From the NCBI GenBank assembly GCA_018609855.1, contig JAHENU010000058.1:1-15617 (forward strand): 15,617 nucleotides of DNA. The letters run 5' to 3'. The translations under genes were made by a program, and so were the position numbers. Positions 1-7,619 of the stretch are shown in pieces. Positions within the stretch are counted from its first letter, which is position 1, and every line of letters starts with the position of its first letter. The DNA is from Candidatus Nanohaloarchaea archaeon. Its GTDB lineage: Archaea > Nanohalarchaeota > Nanosalinia > Nanosalinales > JAHENU01. The notes beneath the pieces are model-generated. The model ran no database searches. It saw nothing but the letters and a program-made list of their open reading frames with translations, and was not told the DNA's origin.

Positions 1-17
1 CAATACAGTATATGAAA

Positions 18-25
18 AAGGTGAT
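18..25 (+). promoter_or_regulatory. Shine-Dalgarno site of the first gene
   Basis: AAGGTGAT is a strong match to the archaeal anti-SD complement (AGGAGGTGAT). It lies six bases before the ATG at 32 and supports that start over any in-frame upstream codon. Confidence 0.7.
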
Positions 26-31
26 ATTTCG

Positions 32-1000
32 ATGAAACCGTGGGTGATGGCAGTGTTGCTTATCCTCCTGCTGCCAGCGGTATGGGGGCAAGGGTATGAA
101 AAGGCAAATAAGTCGTTGCAGGAAGCTAACCAGAGTATTCAAGAGATGAAGAAACAGGGATTTAGTGTACAAAGAGTAACTGATCTGTACAAATCGGCGA
201 AGCAGCAGTTTGAAGCGCAAAGAGCGTTAGAAAAGCAGGGAGGAACGCCTAACTACGATACTGTTATTAGTCAGACTGAAAGAATACAGGAACTTGAAAA
301 GAAAGCATTTACCGTCAATGATAAATTAACTGCCCTTAATCTGAGCATTCAGGAAGCCAGCGACACAGTTAATGTGAGTGAAGCTAAACAAACATTTGCA
401 GAGGCAGTACGTGAATTTAAAGATGAACGATATGAAAAAGCTCAAGAAAAGATTGATGAGGCGTATAAAGAATTGTCTGAAGCTGAAGCCGCCTTTGCCA
501 AAGTCCGTGCCTTTTATGACGCCACTTCGGCCACAATTGGCAATTTTCTGAAAGAGAAGTGGAAAGAGACTACTGGAGGAGCAGTTGCCGCTATACTGAT
601 CGGTTTTGTAGTGTGGACCGGTATCTCAATTCGCATGAAAAAGAAAGAACTGAAGCGTTTGCATTTGGAAAAGGAGACAGTGTATAAGCTGATTAAAGAG
701 GTGCAGCATCAGTATTTTGAAGAAGGGTCGATTGCAGATAGCATTTATAAGGTGAAAGTGCAGAAGTTAAGCGAATTGATCCGGGACATTAATCGGCAGA
801 TTCCATTGGTTATGTCAGAGTTACAGGACAAGAAGAGCAGCATTATGTGGCTAAAAAAGCTGTTGCATATGGAAACGAAATCGGCTGAAGAGGAGCTGGA
901 AGAGGAAGGGTGGAGTGATGACAAAATCAAAGAAGAGATTAAGAAGAAGAAGCTACAAAAGGAGGAGATGGAGCAAGTAAAGCAGCAGGCTGCTGCCTAA
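32..1000 (+). CDS. Secreted/membrane-anchored coiled-coil protein, unknown function
   Basis: This 322-residue protein has an N-terminal signal peptide (about residues 1-20, hydrophobic core MAVLLILLLPAVWG). A long, charged, helical extracytoplasmic segment follows (about 21-180), rich in heptad-like Glu/Lys/Gln. One membrane segment lies near 183-200 (GGAVAAILIGFVVWTGISI). A Lys/Glu-rich cytoplasmic coiled coil (about 203-322) completes it, including a Tyr-Phe-Glu-Glu-Gly motif near 228-232. The topology suggests a bitopic protein with helical domains on both sides of the membrane, perhaps a scaffold or sensor. No catalytic motif is visible and I do not recognise the family. The ATG at 32 is chosen because it begins the signal peptide and has AAGGTGAT (18-25) six bases upstream. 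The frame is open further upstream to the window edge. No TATA box is visible in the 31 bases available, so it is probably distal in an operon entering from the left. Confidence 0.85.
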   Translation: MKPWVMAVLLILLLPAVWGQGYEKANKSLQEANQSIQEMKKQGFSVQRVTDLYKSAKQQFEAQRALEKQGGTPNYDTVISQTERIQELEKKAFTVNDKLTALNLSIQEASDTVNVSEAKQTFAEAVREFKDERYEKAQEKIDEAYKELSEAEAAFAKVRAFYDATSATIGNFLKEKWKETTGGAVAAILIGFVVWTGISIRMKKKELKRLHLEKETVYKLIKEVQHQYFEEGSIADSIYKVKVQKLSELIRDINRQIPLVMSELQDKKSSIMWLKKLLHMETKSAEEELEEEGWSDDKIKEEIKKKKLQKEEMEQVKQQAAA

Positions 1001-1024
1001 GGCATACACAGCACATTAACCGAC

Positions 1025-1057
1025 CATAAGGTCTTTATTGCACTAAAGGCCTTTATG
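1025..1057 (+). terminator. Stem-loop after the first gene, possible terminator or 3' UTR structure
   Basis: The segment forms a 13-bp stem with one G-T wobble and one bulged T at 1052. Its arms are 1025-1037 and 1044-1057, with a six-base loop TTGCAC (1038-1043). It starts 24 bases after the stop at 1000. No long T-run follows, so it is not a textbook archaeal terminator; it could instead protect the 3' end or be part of a structured RNA. A second, smaller hairpin follows directly (GAAAGTG 1057-1063 with CACTTTC 1073-1079). Confidence 0.4.
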
Positions 1058-1197
1058 AAAGTGTAATTTGACCACTTTCCGATCTAGAGATACTTCGTTA
1101 AATGTGACACACTATTTCTACAGTGCAATTAAACCGGTTCATTTTCCCAGAGAACGGACGACCGGCATTATTCCTTTTAATAGCGTTAACATCTTTG

Positions 1198-1257
1198 TTC
1201 TGTTCGGTCTTAATTGGCATTTTCTCTCCGTGAATAGTGCTTTACTACCGAACAGAA
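1198..1257. repeat. 11-bp inverted repeat in the convergent spacer
   Basis: TTCTGTTCGGT (1198-1208) and its perfect reverse complement ACCGAACAGAA (1247-1257) flank 38 bases. The repeat sits just beyond the stop of the minus-strand ATPase gene (1271), so it could form a terminator-like structure for that transcript. The rest of the 270-base spacer 1001-1270 holds no convincing gene. Confidence 0.4.
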
Positions 1258-1270
1258 AAATCTGAAGCCG

Positions 1271-2434
1271 TCATGTCAACGTATATTCACCGGTGAATTC
1301 GTCATTCGGATACACAACAAATCCTCTGTCTGGCTTAATATCAAACTTCACCAGCTTCTTCTTGAAATTCTCGCCACGCAATTTCAAAATCTCTAATGCA
1401 CTCTCTCGCGCCCCACTCTTCCGGAATACATTGTAAAGAACAATAATACCATCAGAAAGGAAAGACACGGCTTCTTCCACACCACCGCGGGCAGCTCCCA
1501 AATGCGTGGGCTGTGGCGTCTCACGAATTAAAAACGAGGTGATGTCTTCCTTCTCCAAATATCGAAATAGCTGCTCCATGTAAATTCTAAATCGTGATTC
1601 CTGGCCGGAAAATGCTGAGGCAATGGATGTCAATGAATCCACTACAACAATATCCGGTTCAAAATCATCTGGAAACAGCATTGGTTTCACATCAATCATT
1701 AACTCTCGTTTAGCTTCACTTAGTAATGCTTCAACCGAGCGGGAGATATCAAGGGCATTGTATCGCTTTATTCTCAGAAGATCTTGTTCTATGAGCGTAT
1801 CTGGTTCGAACCCGAAATCTTTCATGTGATCGACTAAGCGGCGTTCAGGTTCTTCAAACGACATATAAAGGACCTTATGACCTTCCAAACAGGCTTTGTA
1901 CAGCATAGTGAGACCGAAAAGTGTCTTTCCAGAGCCAGGACCACCTTCTAGCAAAATAGCCGACCCTTCTGGGATTCCTTCAGTCATGAGATCATCAAAT
2001 CCGGGAACGTGGGTTTTTAACTTTTGCAGCTTCTCAGTACTTTTCTCCGGTTCATGCTGCGTCCGGTGTTTTCGATACTCATTCTGCGTCTTAAATGTCT
2101 TATCACATTCCGAACAAACAATCGTATCTTGCTTCTCTGGCTCTACACTGGTTTTTTCTTGGTCGCCATCCTCCTGAGACAACTTGCGTTCAATGTGAGA
2201 AATAACGCTTTTCCGATTCTTGTTCTGTTTCTCTAACTGCAACACTTGCTTTCGCTGTTCGGCATTCAAATCATTTACCAGTTTTTTTACTTCATCCGCT
2301 TTACCTTCCACCACCGTCTGTCTCACATCCTGAGAAATATCGCTGGAAACAGAATTGTGGTGTTTATCCGCTTTCTGTGAGGAGTCTTTCCCTTCACCGG
2401 CACCTTTCCCCAACAATTTTTGCAGCCACGACAT
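1271..2434 (-). CDS. KaiC/RadA-like ATPase with an embedded C2H2 zinc finger
   Basis: This 387-residue protein has three parts. The N-terminal part (about 1-100) is charged and helical. A classic C2H2 zinc finger follows, with C107-x2-C110-x12-H123-x3-H127. The third part is a RecA-fold KaiC-like ATPase (about 138-380). Visible ATPase motifs are Walker A GGPGSGKT (164-171), the KaiC-type acidic pair E194-E195 in FEEPE, Walker B DIVVVD (261-266) followed by SLTS, and a late KLRG (351-354) typical of KaiC-family proteins. Single-domain KaiC-like ATPases are widespread in archaea and are linked to signalling and archaellum or chromosome functions, but the exact role here is unknown. The zinc finger suggests nucleic-acid or protein binding; this is inferred. 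The ATG at 2434 lies 24 nt after a TATA-like box (2465-2458 on the minus strand), so the mRNA is probably leaderless. It is divergent from leuS and convergent with the first gene. Confidence 0.88.
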   Translation of the reverse strand: MSWLQKLLGKGAGEGKDSSQKADKHHNSVSSDISQDVRQTVVEGKADEVKKLVNDLNAEQRKQVLQLEKQNKNRKSVISHIERKLSQEDGDQEKTSVEPEKQDTIVCSECDKTFKTQNEYRKHRTQHEPEKSTEKLQKLKTHVPGFDDLMTEGIPEGSAILLEGGPGSGKTLFGLTMLYKACLEGHKVLYMSFEEPERRLVDHMKDFGFEPDTLIEQDLLRIKRYNALDISRSVEALLSEAKRELMIDVKPMLFPDDFEPDIVVVDSLTSIASAFSGQESRFRIYMEQLFRYLEKEDITSFLIRETPQPTHLGAARGGVEEAVSFLSDGIIVLYNVFRKSGARESALEILKLRGENFKKKLVKFDIKPDRGFVVYPNDEFTGEYTLT

Positions 2435-2457
2435 GGTGTTATATTGTATAGCCCTCT

Positions 2458-2465
2458 TAAATAAA
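2458..2465 (-). promoter_or_regulatory. TATA-like box of the KaiC-like ATPase gene
   Basis: On the minus strand the sequence is TTTATTTA. Its last base is 24 nt before the ATG at 2434, the same geometry as the other leaderless starts here. Confidence 0.5.
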
Positions 2466-2518
2466 TATTTCCTTTCAAAGAAAGTGCATCAGCAGAAATG
2501 TAAAGAATAAAAAGCAAA

Positions 2519-2526
2519 TTTATATG
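2519..2526 (+). promoter_or_regulatory. TATA box of leuS
   Basis: TTTATATG has its last base 24 nt before the ATG at 2550. An archaeal TATA box centred about 26 nt upstream of transcription start predicts initiation at or next to that ATG, so the TTG at 2529 would lie outside the transcript. Confidence 0.65.
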
Positions 2527-2549
2527 TTTTGTCGAAGATATCGAGAACC

Positions 2550-5174
2550 ATGAGCGATTTTCAGGAAATAGAGCGCAAATGGCAACAGCGCTGGGAAGAC
2601 GCAGAGGCCTTTACAGTGGAGACAGACACGAGCGCTACAAAATTTTACAACCTGGAAATGTTTCCCTATCCATCAGGGTATGGACTGCACATGGGCCACA
2701 TCCGCAATTACGCAATCGGTGACGCCATAGCCCGCTATAAGCGCCTGCAAGGCTACAACGTCTTATATCCGATGGGCTGGGACGCATTTGGACTGCCGGC
2801 TGAAAATGCGGCCATCAAGCATGACATATACCCTGCAGAACATACGTACAATGCTATAGCACAATTGAAAAGTTCCATGGAACGGATTGGCTTAAGTTAT
2901 GACTGGAGCAGAGAGATAGCCACCTGTGATCCAGCATATTACAAATGGAATCAATGGCTCTTTCTCCAATTGTACAAGAATGGCCTTATTTACCGTGATA
3001 CTGCCACTATAAACTGGTGCCCCTCCTGTCACACGGTATTAGCAAATGAACAAGTTGAACAAGGCCAATGCTGGCGCTGTGATAGCGAGATTGAGATGCA
3101 AAAACTGGAACAATGGTTTGTCAAAACGACAGCATATGCAGATGAACTAGTTGATGATCTAGAACATATTGACTGGCCTGAGCGCATTAAAGCAATGCAA
3201 CGCAATTGGATTGGACGGAGCGAAGGCACTGTTGTGATATTTCCGATAGTAGATACAGCGGCACAATTGGATGTATTTACTACGAGAATTGATACTATCT
3301 TTGGCTGTACGTATGTGGCCATAGCACCCGATCACCCACTCATTGAGACGGCACAAGAACAGACAGATAAGCAGACCGCACAAAAGATTCGTCAATTCGC
3401 TGAAACGGCTTTAAAAGAGCAACGGTTTGAAAAAGAGACAACTGACAAACAAGGTATGTTCACTGGCCTCTATGCCAGAAATCCGGCAACGCAAGAGGCT
3501 ATACCAATTTATGTAGCCAATTTTGTACTAGGAACATATGGCAGTGGGGCCATTATGGCGGTGCCAGCACATGATGAACGTGATTTCGCCTTTGCGACCG
3601 CATATGATCTGCCAATCAGACAAGTAATCTCACAGGAAGGAGAGTCACAGGAACCTTTACAAGAAAGTTACACCGGATACGGAACTTTAGTACAGTCCGG
3701 GCAATTTTCAGGGCAGGAGTCAGTAACGGCAATAGATACGATCACAGATTGGTTGGCTGAACAGAATCTGGCCTACCATTCAGTCCAATACAAACTGAAA
3801 GACTGGTTGATTTCACGTCAACGGTACTGGGGCACCCCAATCCCTGCCATTTACTGCGATAGATGCGGCATTGTACTAGTGCCAGAAGAACAACTGCCAG
3901 TAGAGTTGCCTGATGATGTGTCTTTTACAGGAGAAGGCAATCCATTAGAGACAAGTGAGACATTTATCAAGACAACCTGCCCACACTGCGGACAATCAGC
4001 ACAACGAGAGACGGACACAATGGATACGTTCTTCGACAGTTCTTGGTACTTTCTCAGATACTGTGACCCTCACAATACGCAACAGCCGTTTGATACAGAC
4101 ATCAGTAATCATTGGTTACCAGTCGACCAATACATCGGCGGGGCAGAACATGCAGTAATGCATTTACTGTATGCACGATTCTTCACCAAGGCATTGCGGG
4201 ATTTAGGATACCTCTCTTTTAGCGAACCGTTTCAGCGCCTTTTTAATCAAGGCGTGGTGCACAAAGACGGAGTGAGCATGAGCAAAAGCAAAGGGAACGT
4301 AATATCACAAGAACACATAGAAGAACAATTTGGCATTGACACTGGCCGCCTCTATCTCGTGTCTGTAGCCTCACCAGAGAAAGATATTGAATGGGATGAC
4401 AGTGACATTAAAGGCACTTACCGCTCTCTCAAAAAGTTATACAGCTTGGCAGACAAGCCAACCACCCACCAGAATGACGATAAAACACTATCTAAGCAAC
4501 ACAAAGCCATCGCCGATGTAACTGAATATATGGAACAATTTCAGCTGAATAAAGCTGTCAACACCGTATTATCTTTTGTTGACTATCTCTATAATCTGGA
4601 GACTGTTCCATTACCTGCAGCAGAAGCAGCAGCACTACTAGCTAATCCGTTTGCACCGCATGCCTCAGAAGAACTGTGGGAGAAATTAGGAAACACTCCG
4701 TTTGCATCATTACAGCAGTGGCCTTCCTGCCTGTCTGAATACATTGATCCTACCTACGAGGCAGAAGACCTGTTCATCGAGACAGTCTACCGCGACATTC
4801 GGGAAGTAAGTAAACTTGTGCAAAAATACAGCCATATTAAGATCATAGTGGCAGCAGAATGGAGACATGCATTATACAGACAGATTGTGTCTATTGGCAG
4901 ACAGGACGATCTTATTCAACAGCTAATGGCTCATGAACAGTTTAGGCAACACCATGATTTTACAGTCAAAGCAGCCCAACGCTATCAAGACAATCCCGGT
5001 GCCATCCCTACTACCCTCATTGGCCAGAAGCGTGAGCAGCAAGTGTTAGAACGAGAGAAAGCGCGCATCGCTGACACATTTGGCGCAACAGTCTCTTTAT
5101 GTAAGGAAGAAGATGCAGAGAGTAAGAAAAAGGAACGCGCTGAGCCAATGAAACCTGCCATTGTATTACGTTGA
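2550..5174 (+). CDS. leuS: Leucyl-tRNA synthetase, bacterial-type body with archaeal-type C-terminal domain
   Basis: This 874-residue class I synthetase charges tRNA-Leu. Counting from the ATG at 2550, HMGH (the HIGH motif) is at 47-50 within PYPSGYGLHMGH. A zinc module CPSC...CWRC is at about 157-177, the editing domain has TTRIDT (244-249) and MAVPAHDERD (336-345), and the KMSKS loop reads SMSKSK at 576-581. The wording and order follow bacterial LeuRS. There is no long leucine-specific insert before the KMSKS loop. The bacterial C-terminal QVNGKxR region is absent. Instead, from about residue 740 the sequence looks archaeal, with an FIETVYRDI helix, an AEWRH segment and a final EPMKPAIVLR resembling archaeal MPLKPAI endings. 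Chimeric LeuRSs of this kind are known from haloarchaea. The start is set by the TATA spacing, although a TTG at 2529 is also in frame. The gene abuts the next one tail-to-tail with no spacer. Confidence 0.95.
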   Translation: MSDFQEIERKWQQRWEDAEAFTVETDTSATKFYNLEMFPYPSGYGLHMGHIRNYAIGDAIARYKRLQGYNVLYPMGWDAFGLPAENAAIKHDIYPAEHTYNAIAQLKSSMERIGLSYDWSREIATCDPAYYKWNQWLFLQLYKNGLIYRDTATINWCPSCHTVLANEQVEQGQCWRCDSEIEMQKLEQWFVKTTAYADELVDDLEHIDWPERIKAMQRNWIGRSEGTVVIFPIVDTAAQLDVFTTRIDTIFGCTYVAIAPDHPLIETAQEQTDKQTAQKIRQFAETALKEQRFEKETTDKQGMFTGLYARNPATQEAIPIYVANFVLGTYGSGAIMAVPAHDERDFAFATAYDLPIRQVISQEGESQEPLQESYTGYGTLVQSGQFSGQESVTAIDTITDWLAEQNLAYHSVQYKLKDWLISRQRYWGTPIPAIYCDRCGIVLVPEEQLPVELPDDVSFTGEGNPLETSETFIKTTCPHCGQSAQRETDTMDTFFDSSWYFLRYCDPHNTQQPFDTDISNHWLPVDQYIGGAEHAVMHLLYARFFTKALRDLGYLSFSEPFQRLFNQGVVHKDGVSMSKSKGNVISQEHIEEQFGIDTGRLYLVSVASPEKDIEWDDSDIKGTYRSLKKLYSLADKPTTHQNDDKTLSKQHKAIADVTEYMEQFQLNKAVNTVLSFVDYLYNLETVPLPAAEAAALLANPFAPHASEELWEKLGNTPFASLQQWPSCLSEYIDPTYEAEDLFIETVYRDIREVSKLVQKYSHIKIIVAAEWRHALYRQIVSIGRQDDLIQQLMAHEQFRQHHDFTVKAAQRYQDNPGAIPTTLIGQKREQQVLEREKARIADTFGATVSLCKEEDAESKKKERAEPMKPAIVLR

Positions 5175-6395
5175 TCATTCATATCGCAATGCATCGACCG
5201 GATCTTGCCGGGCAGCCTGGCGTGCAGGCCATATACCTGATACAATGCCGATGAAAGACGCAAACACCATGGCTCCCAGTAACAACGGGAGCGAAATGCT
5301 AGCTTGTAACAATGCAGAGCCGGTCGCTGCTTGACCTGCTATGACAGCCCCCTGGCTTAAACCAACACCAAGTACCACTCCAATTACCCCTCCCGCTGCT
5401 CCTAAAATGGCAGATTCAAGCAGAAATAAAGTGATAATTTGACTTCGGGTGCCGCCAACTGCTTTCATAACACCGATCTCTCTTGTCCGTTGTAATACCG
5501 CTGTATACATGGTGTTCATTACCCCAATACCGCCAACAAGCAGAGATATGGCGGCAATGCCAACCACCACTGCGTTCACAACGAGCAAAATATTATTTAA
5601 AGAGGCAATTGTCTGTTCAGGTGATGAGACTTCAAATGATTCTTCTCCAACTTCCACATTTCGCTCATTTCGCAATTCACGTGCAATACGATCACGCACA
5701 TTACTAGGTTCTACACCTTCCAATATCTGCGCAACAATGACATCATATTCTCTTTCATTAATGGATAAAAAATCACGCATTGGTTCCTCCAGTATGATAA
5801 TCGAATCGTCGATTTGAAAGTTACCTGTCGGCTTTAGTATACCAACTACCCGAACAGTAGTATTTTGTAGCGTGATGGTTTGCCGCACTTGGAGAGGATC
5901 ACTGAACTCCTCCTCCGCCACTGTGTGACCCACCACTACATTCAACCGATCGCCTTTGCCTACCATTCGACCACGATCTATTTTCATGTTTAACGAATCC
6001 ATCACCAATTTTTTGGACTCACGGTCTGCCGGTACCGATACAGCAAAAGTGAATAGTGATTTTTCGCCATCCGTGACCTGTACAGGAGAAAGTACTCGAC
6101 CAATTGCCAGATCAACACCGTTTACTTGTCGCACTATACGCAAATCGTCTTTAGTAAGCTTTGTTGTCGAAAAACTCCCGGGAGGACCAAAACCAGGGCC
6201 TTTTGGCGTAATGGTAATTTTGTCGGCTCCGATGGAACCAAATTGGGCAGAGATGGCAGTACGTAAGCCACCGCCAAGACTAATGAGAGCGACAACTGCT
6301 GCCATTCCTATAACAATGCCAATAATTGTCAACCACGACCGTAATCGTCGTTGACGAACATTCCGTGCTGCCACATGCCCATATTCTTTCCACAT
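5175..6395 (-). CDS. MacB/FtsX-type ABC permease, second copy
   Basis: This 406-residue permease has one N-terminal membrane helix (about 20-42, SWLTIIGIVIGMAAVVALIS) and a large extracytoplasmic MacB_PCD-like domain (about 45-270). Three C-terminal helices follow, with the conserved NTMYTAVLQRTREIGVMKA signature of the FtsX fold. It is clearly paralogous to the permease just upstream (7613-6402), including the shared PKGPGFGPPGS-like segment after the first helix. The two probably form a heterodimeric channel powered by the ATPase at 9519-8836, exporting or extracting an envelope substrate; the substrate is unknown. Six bases separate its ATG from the upstream stop. It is the last gene of the operon, and its TGA directly abuts the leuS stop (TGATCA). 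Confidence 0.9.
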   Translation of the reverse strand: MWKEYGHVAARNVRQRRLRSWLTIIGIVIGMAAVVALISLGGGLRTAISAQFGSIGADKITITPKGPGFGPPGSFSTTKLTKDDLRIVRQVNGVDLAIGRVLSPVQVTDGEKSLFTFAVSVPADRESKKLVMDSLNMKIDRGRMVGKGDRLNVVVGHTVAEEEFSDPLQVRQTITLQNTTVRVVGILKPTGNFQIDDSIIILEEPMRDFLSINEREYDVIVAQILEGVEPSNVRDRIARELRNERNVEVGEESFEVSSPEQTIASLNNILLVVNAVVVGIAAISLLVGGIGVMNTMYTAVLQRTREIGVMKAVGGTRSQIITLFLLESAILGAAGGVIGVVLGVGLSQGAVIAGQAATGSALLQASISLPLLLGAMVFASFIGIVSGIWPARQAARQDPVDALRYE

Positions 6396-6401
6396 TTTTC
6401 A

Positions 6402-7613
6402 TCACTGCCGCACAGCTACTGCTGGCTGTAATTGTGCTGCGTTGCGAGCCGGGAACAGACCGGCAAAAGTCCCAAGTATTGCCGCAAACGCAACTGCCCC
6501 TATTATTAAATCTAAGCCAGTGTATGCTTGCACTAAAGTTATGTTAAAACCTTTCGCTACTATTGATTCAACACCAACAGCAAAACCGATGCCTACAGAT
6601 GCGCCAACAATGCCACCAATCGTGCCCAAAAACGCTGATTCTAGCATAAATAACGAAAGGATATCGCTATTCCGGGCACCAACGGCTTTCATAATGCCAA
6701 TTTCTCTTGTTCGTTCTAGCACTGCTGTATACATAGTATTCGTAATGCCCACTCCTCCAACAATAACGGAGATGGATGCAATACCGATCAAAGCAATCTG
6801 AACAATATCAAGAATTGCCGTAAATGACGACAATACCTCTTCAGGCGTTTCTACTACAAAATCCTCCTTTCCCTCCTCCTGGCCACGATGTTGACGTAAC
6901 TCTCGCTCAATCCTCTCAGCTACATCACGAATATCAGTTCCACTATCTATGCGAGCAATGACCACATCTTCTGTATTAGGCTGATCAAATATCTGACGGA
7001 ATGTCTCCTTCGGTATGGTGACAGAACGATCGTCAGATGGATTTCCAATCCGTTCCCAAAAACCAACAACCCGCACCCGTTCTCCATTGACTTGAATACT
7101 GTCTCTCAACTGCAATCGTTCTCCCAACACCTGATTTTGTCTATAATCAATGCCAAGTACTGCTTGGAATCGATCACGTGAGCGCAATTCGCGACCGACA
7201 CCAATATCAAATGTATACGCCTCCCGCACAAGCTGATTACCTTCTCCTGTTGGAATACCGGCCACAAACACAAATTGCGTGGTATCATCGACTTGTACTT
7301 TTCCAGCACCGTTCAAAAATCCTGACGCCTCATCAACACCGCGGACTCTTTCCACAATATCTACTTCTCTACTCGCCAAAGGCGCAGAGGTATCACTCCC
7401 AGGCGGGCCAAAGCCGCCTTTTGGCTGAATAAAGAGTTTGTCCACACCAACTTCCTCAAATTGTTCCTGTACAGCACCAGATAACCCTTGAGAAAGAGAC
7501 ATGAGGCCCACGATAGCAGCTACCCCGATAAAAATGCCTACCATTGTCAACCAAGAACGAACGCCTCGTTGTGATACGTTATACGCCGCCATATACCAAT
7601 AATCACGCCGCAT
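6402..7613 (-). CDS. MacB/FtsX-type ABC permease, first copy
   Basis: This 403-residue membrane protein has the MacB/LolE-type architecture. One helix lies near 20-41 (SWLTMVGIFIGVAAIVGLMS), followed by an extracytoplasmic domain of about 220 residues and three helices between about 265 and 390. The conserved TNTMYTAVLERTREIGIMKA loop lies between the second and third helices. It starts GFGPPGS-containing extracellular sequence shortly after helix 1, as its paralogue does. Only six bases separate it from both neighbours (upstream stop at 7620, downstream ATG at 6395), so the genes are co-transcribed and probably translationally coupled. The upstream ribosome site is weak (GGGTAAG). The family exports lipoproteins, peptides or other envelope substrates; nothing here identifies the cargo. 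Confidence 0.9.
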   Translation of the reverse strand: MRRDYWYMAAYNVSQRGVRSWLTMVGIFIGVAAIVGLMSLSQGLSGAVQEQFEEVGVDKLFIQPKGGFGPPGSDTSAPLASREVDIVERVRGVDEASGFLNGAGKVQVDDTTQFVFVAGIPTGEGNQLVREAYTFDIGVGRELRSRDRFQAVLGIDYRQNQVLGERLQLRDSIQVNGERVRVVGFWERIGNPSDDRSVTIPKETFRQIFDQPNTEDVVIARIDSGTDIRDVAERIERELRQHRGQEEGKEDFVVETPEEVLSSFTAILDIVQIALIGIASISVIVGGVGITNTMYTAVLERTREIGIMKAVGARNSDILSLFMLESAFLGTIGGIVGASVGIGFAVGVESIVAKGFNITLVQAYTGLDLIIGAVAFAAILGTFAGLFPARNAAQLQPAVAVRQ

Positions 7614-7619
7614 TGTCGC

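Noticed and set aside
3..35. Possible 3' end of an upstream gene overlapping the first gene by ATGA (stop TGA at 33-35)
   Set aside because: Only ten codons are visible and another frame stops at 13-15, so the upstream gene's frame cannot be decided from this window.
1068..1265. 65-codon plus-strand open frame in the spacer
   Set aside because: It has a TTG start, no ribosome site, no TATA box at the right distance, and a composition unlike the real genes. It overlaps the inverted repeats.
2529..2549. Upstream TTG start for leuS adding seven residues
   Set aside because: It lies only three bases beyond the TATA box and so would not be transcribed. The ATG at 2550 fits both the spacing and the family N terminus.
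6402..6801. Long plus-strand open frames opposite the permease and synthetase genes
   Set aside because: These are mirror frames of well-supported minus-strand genes, have low-complexity composition and show no recognisable motifs.
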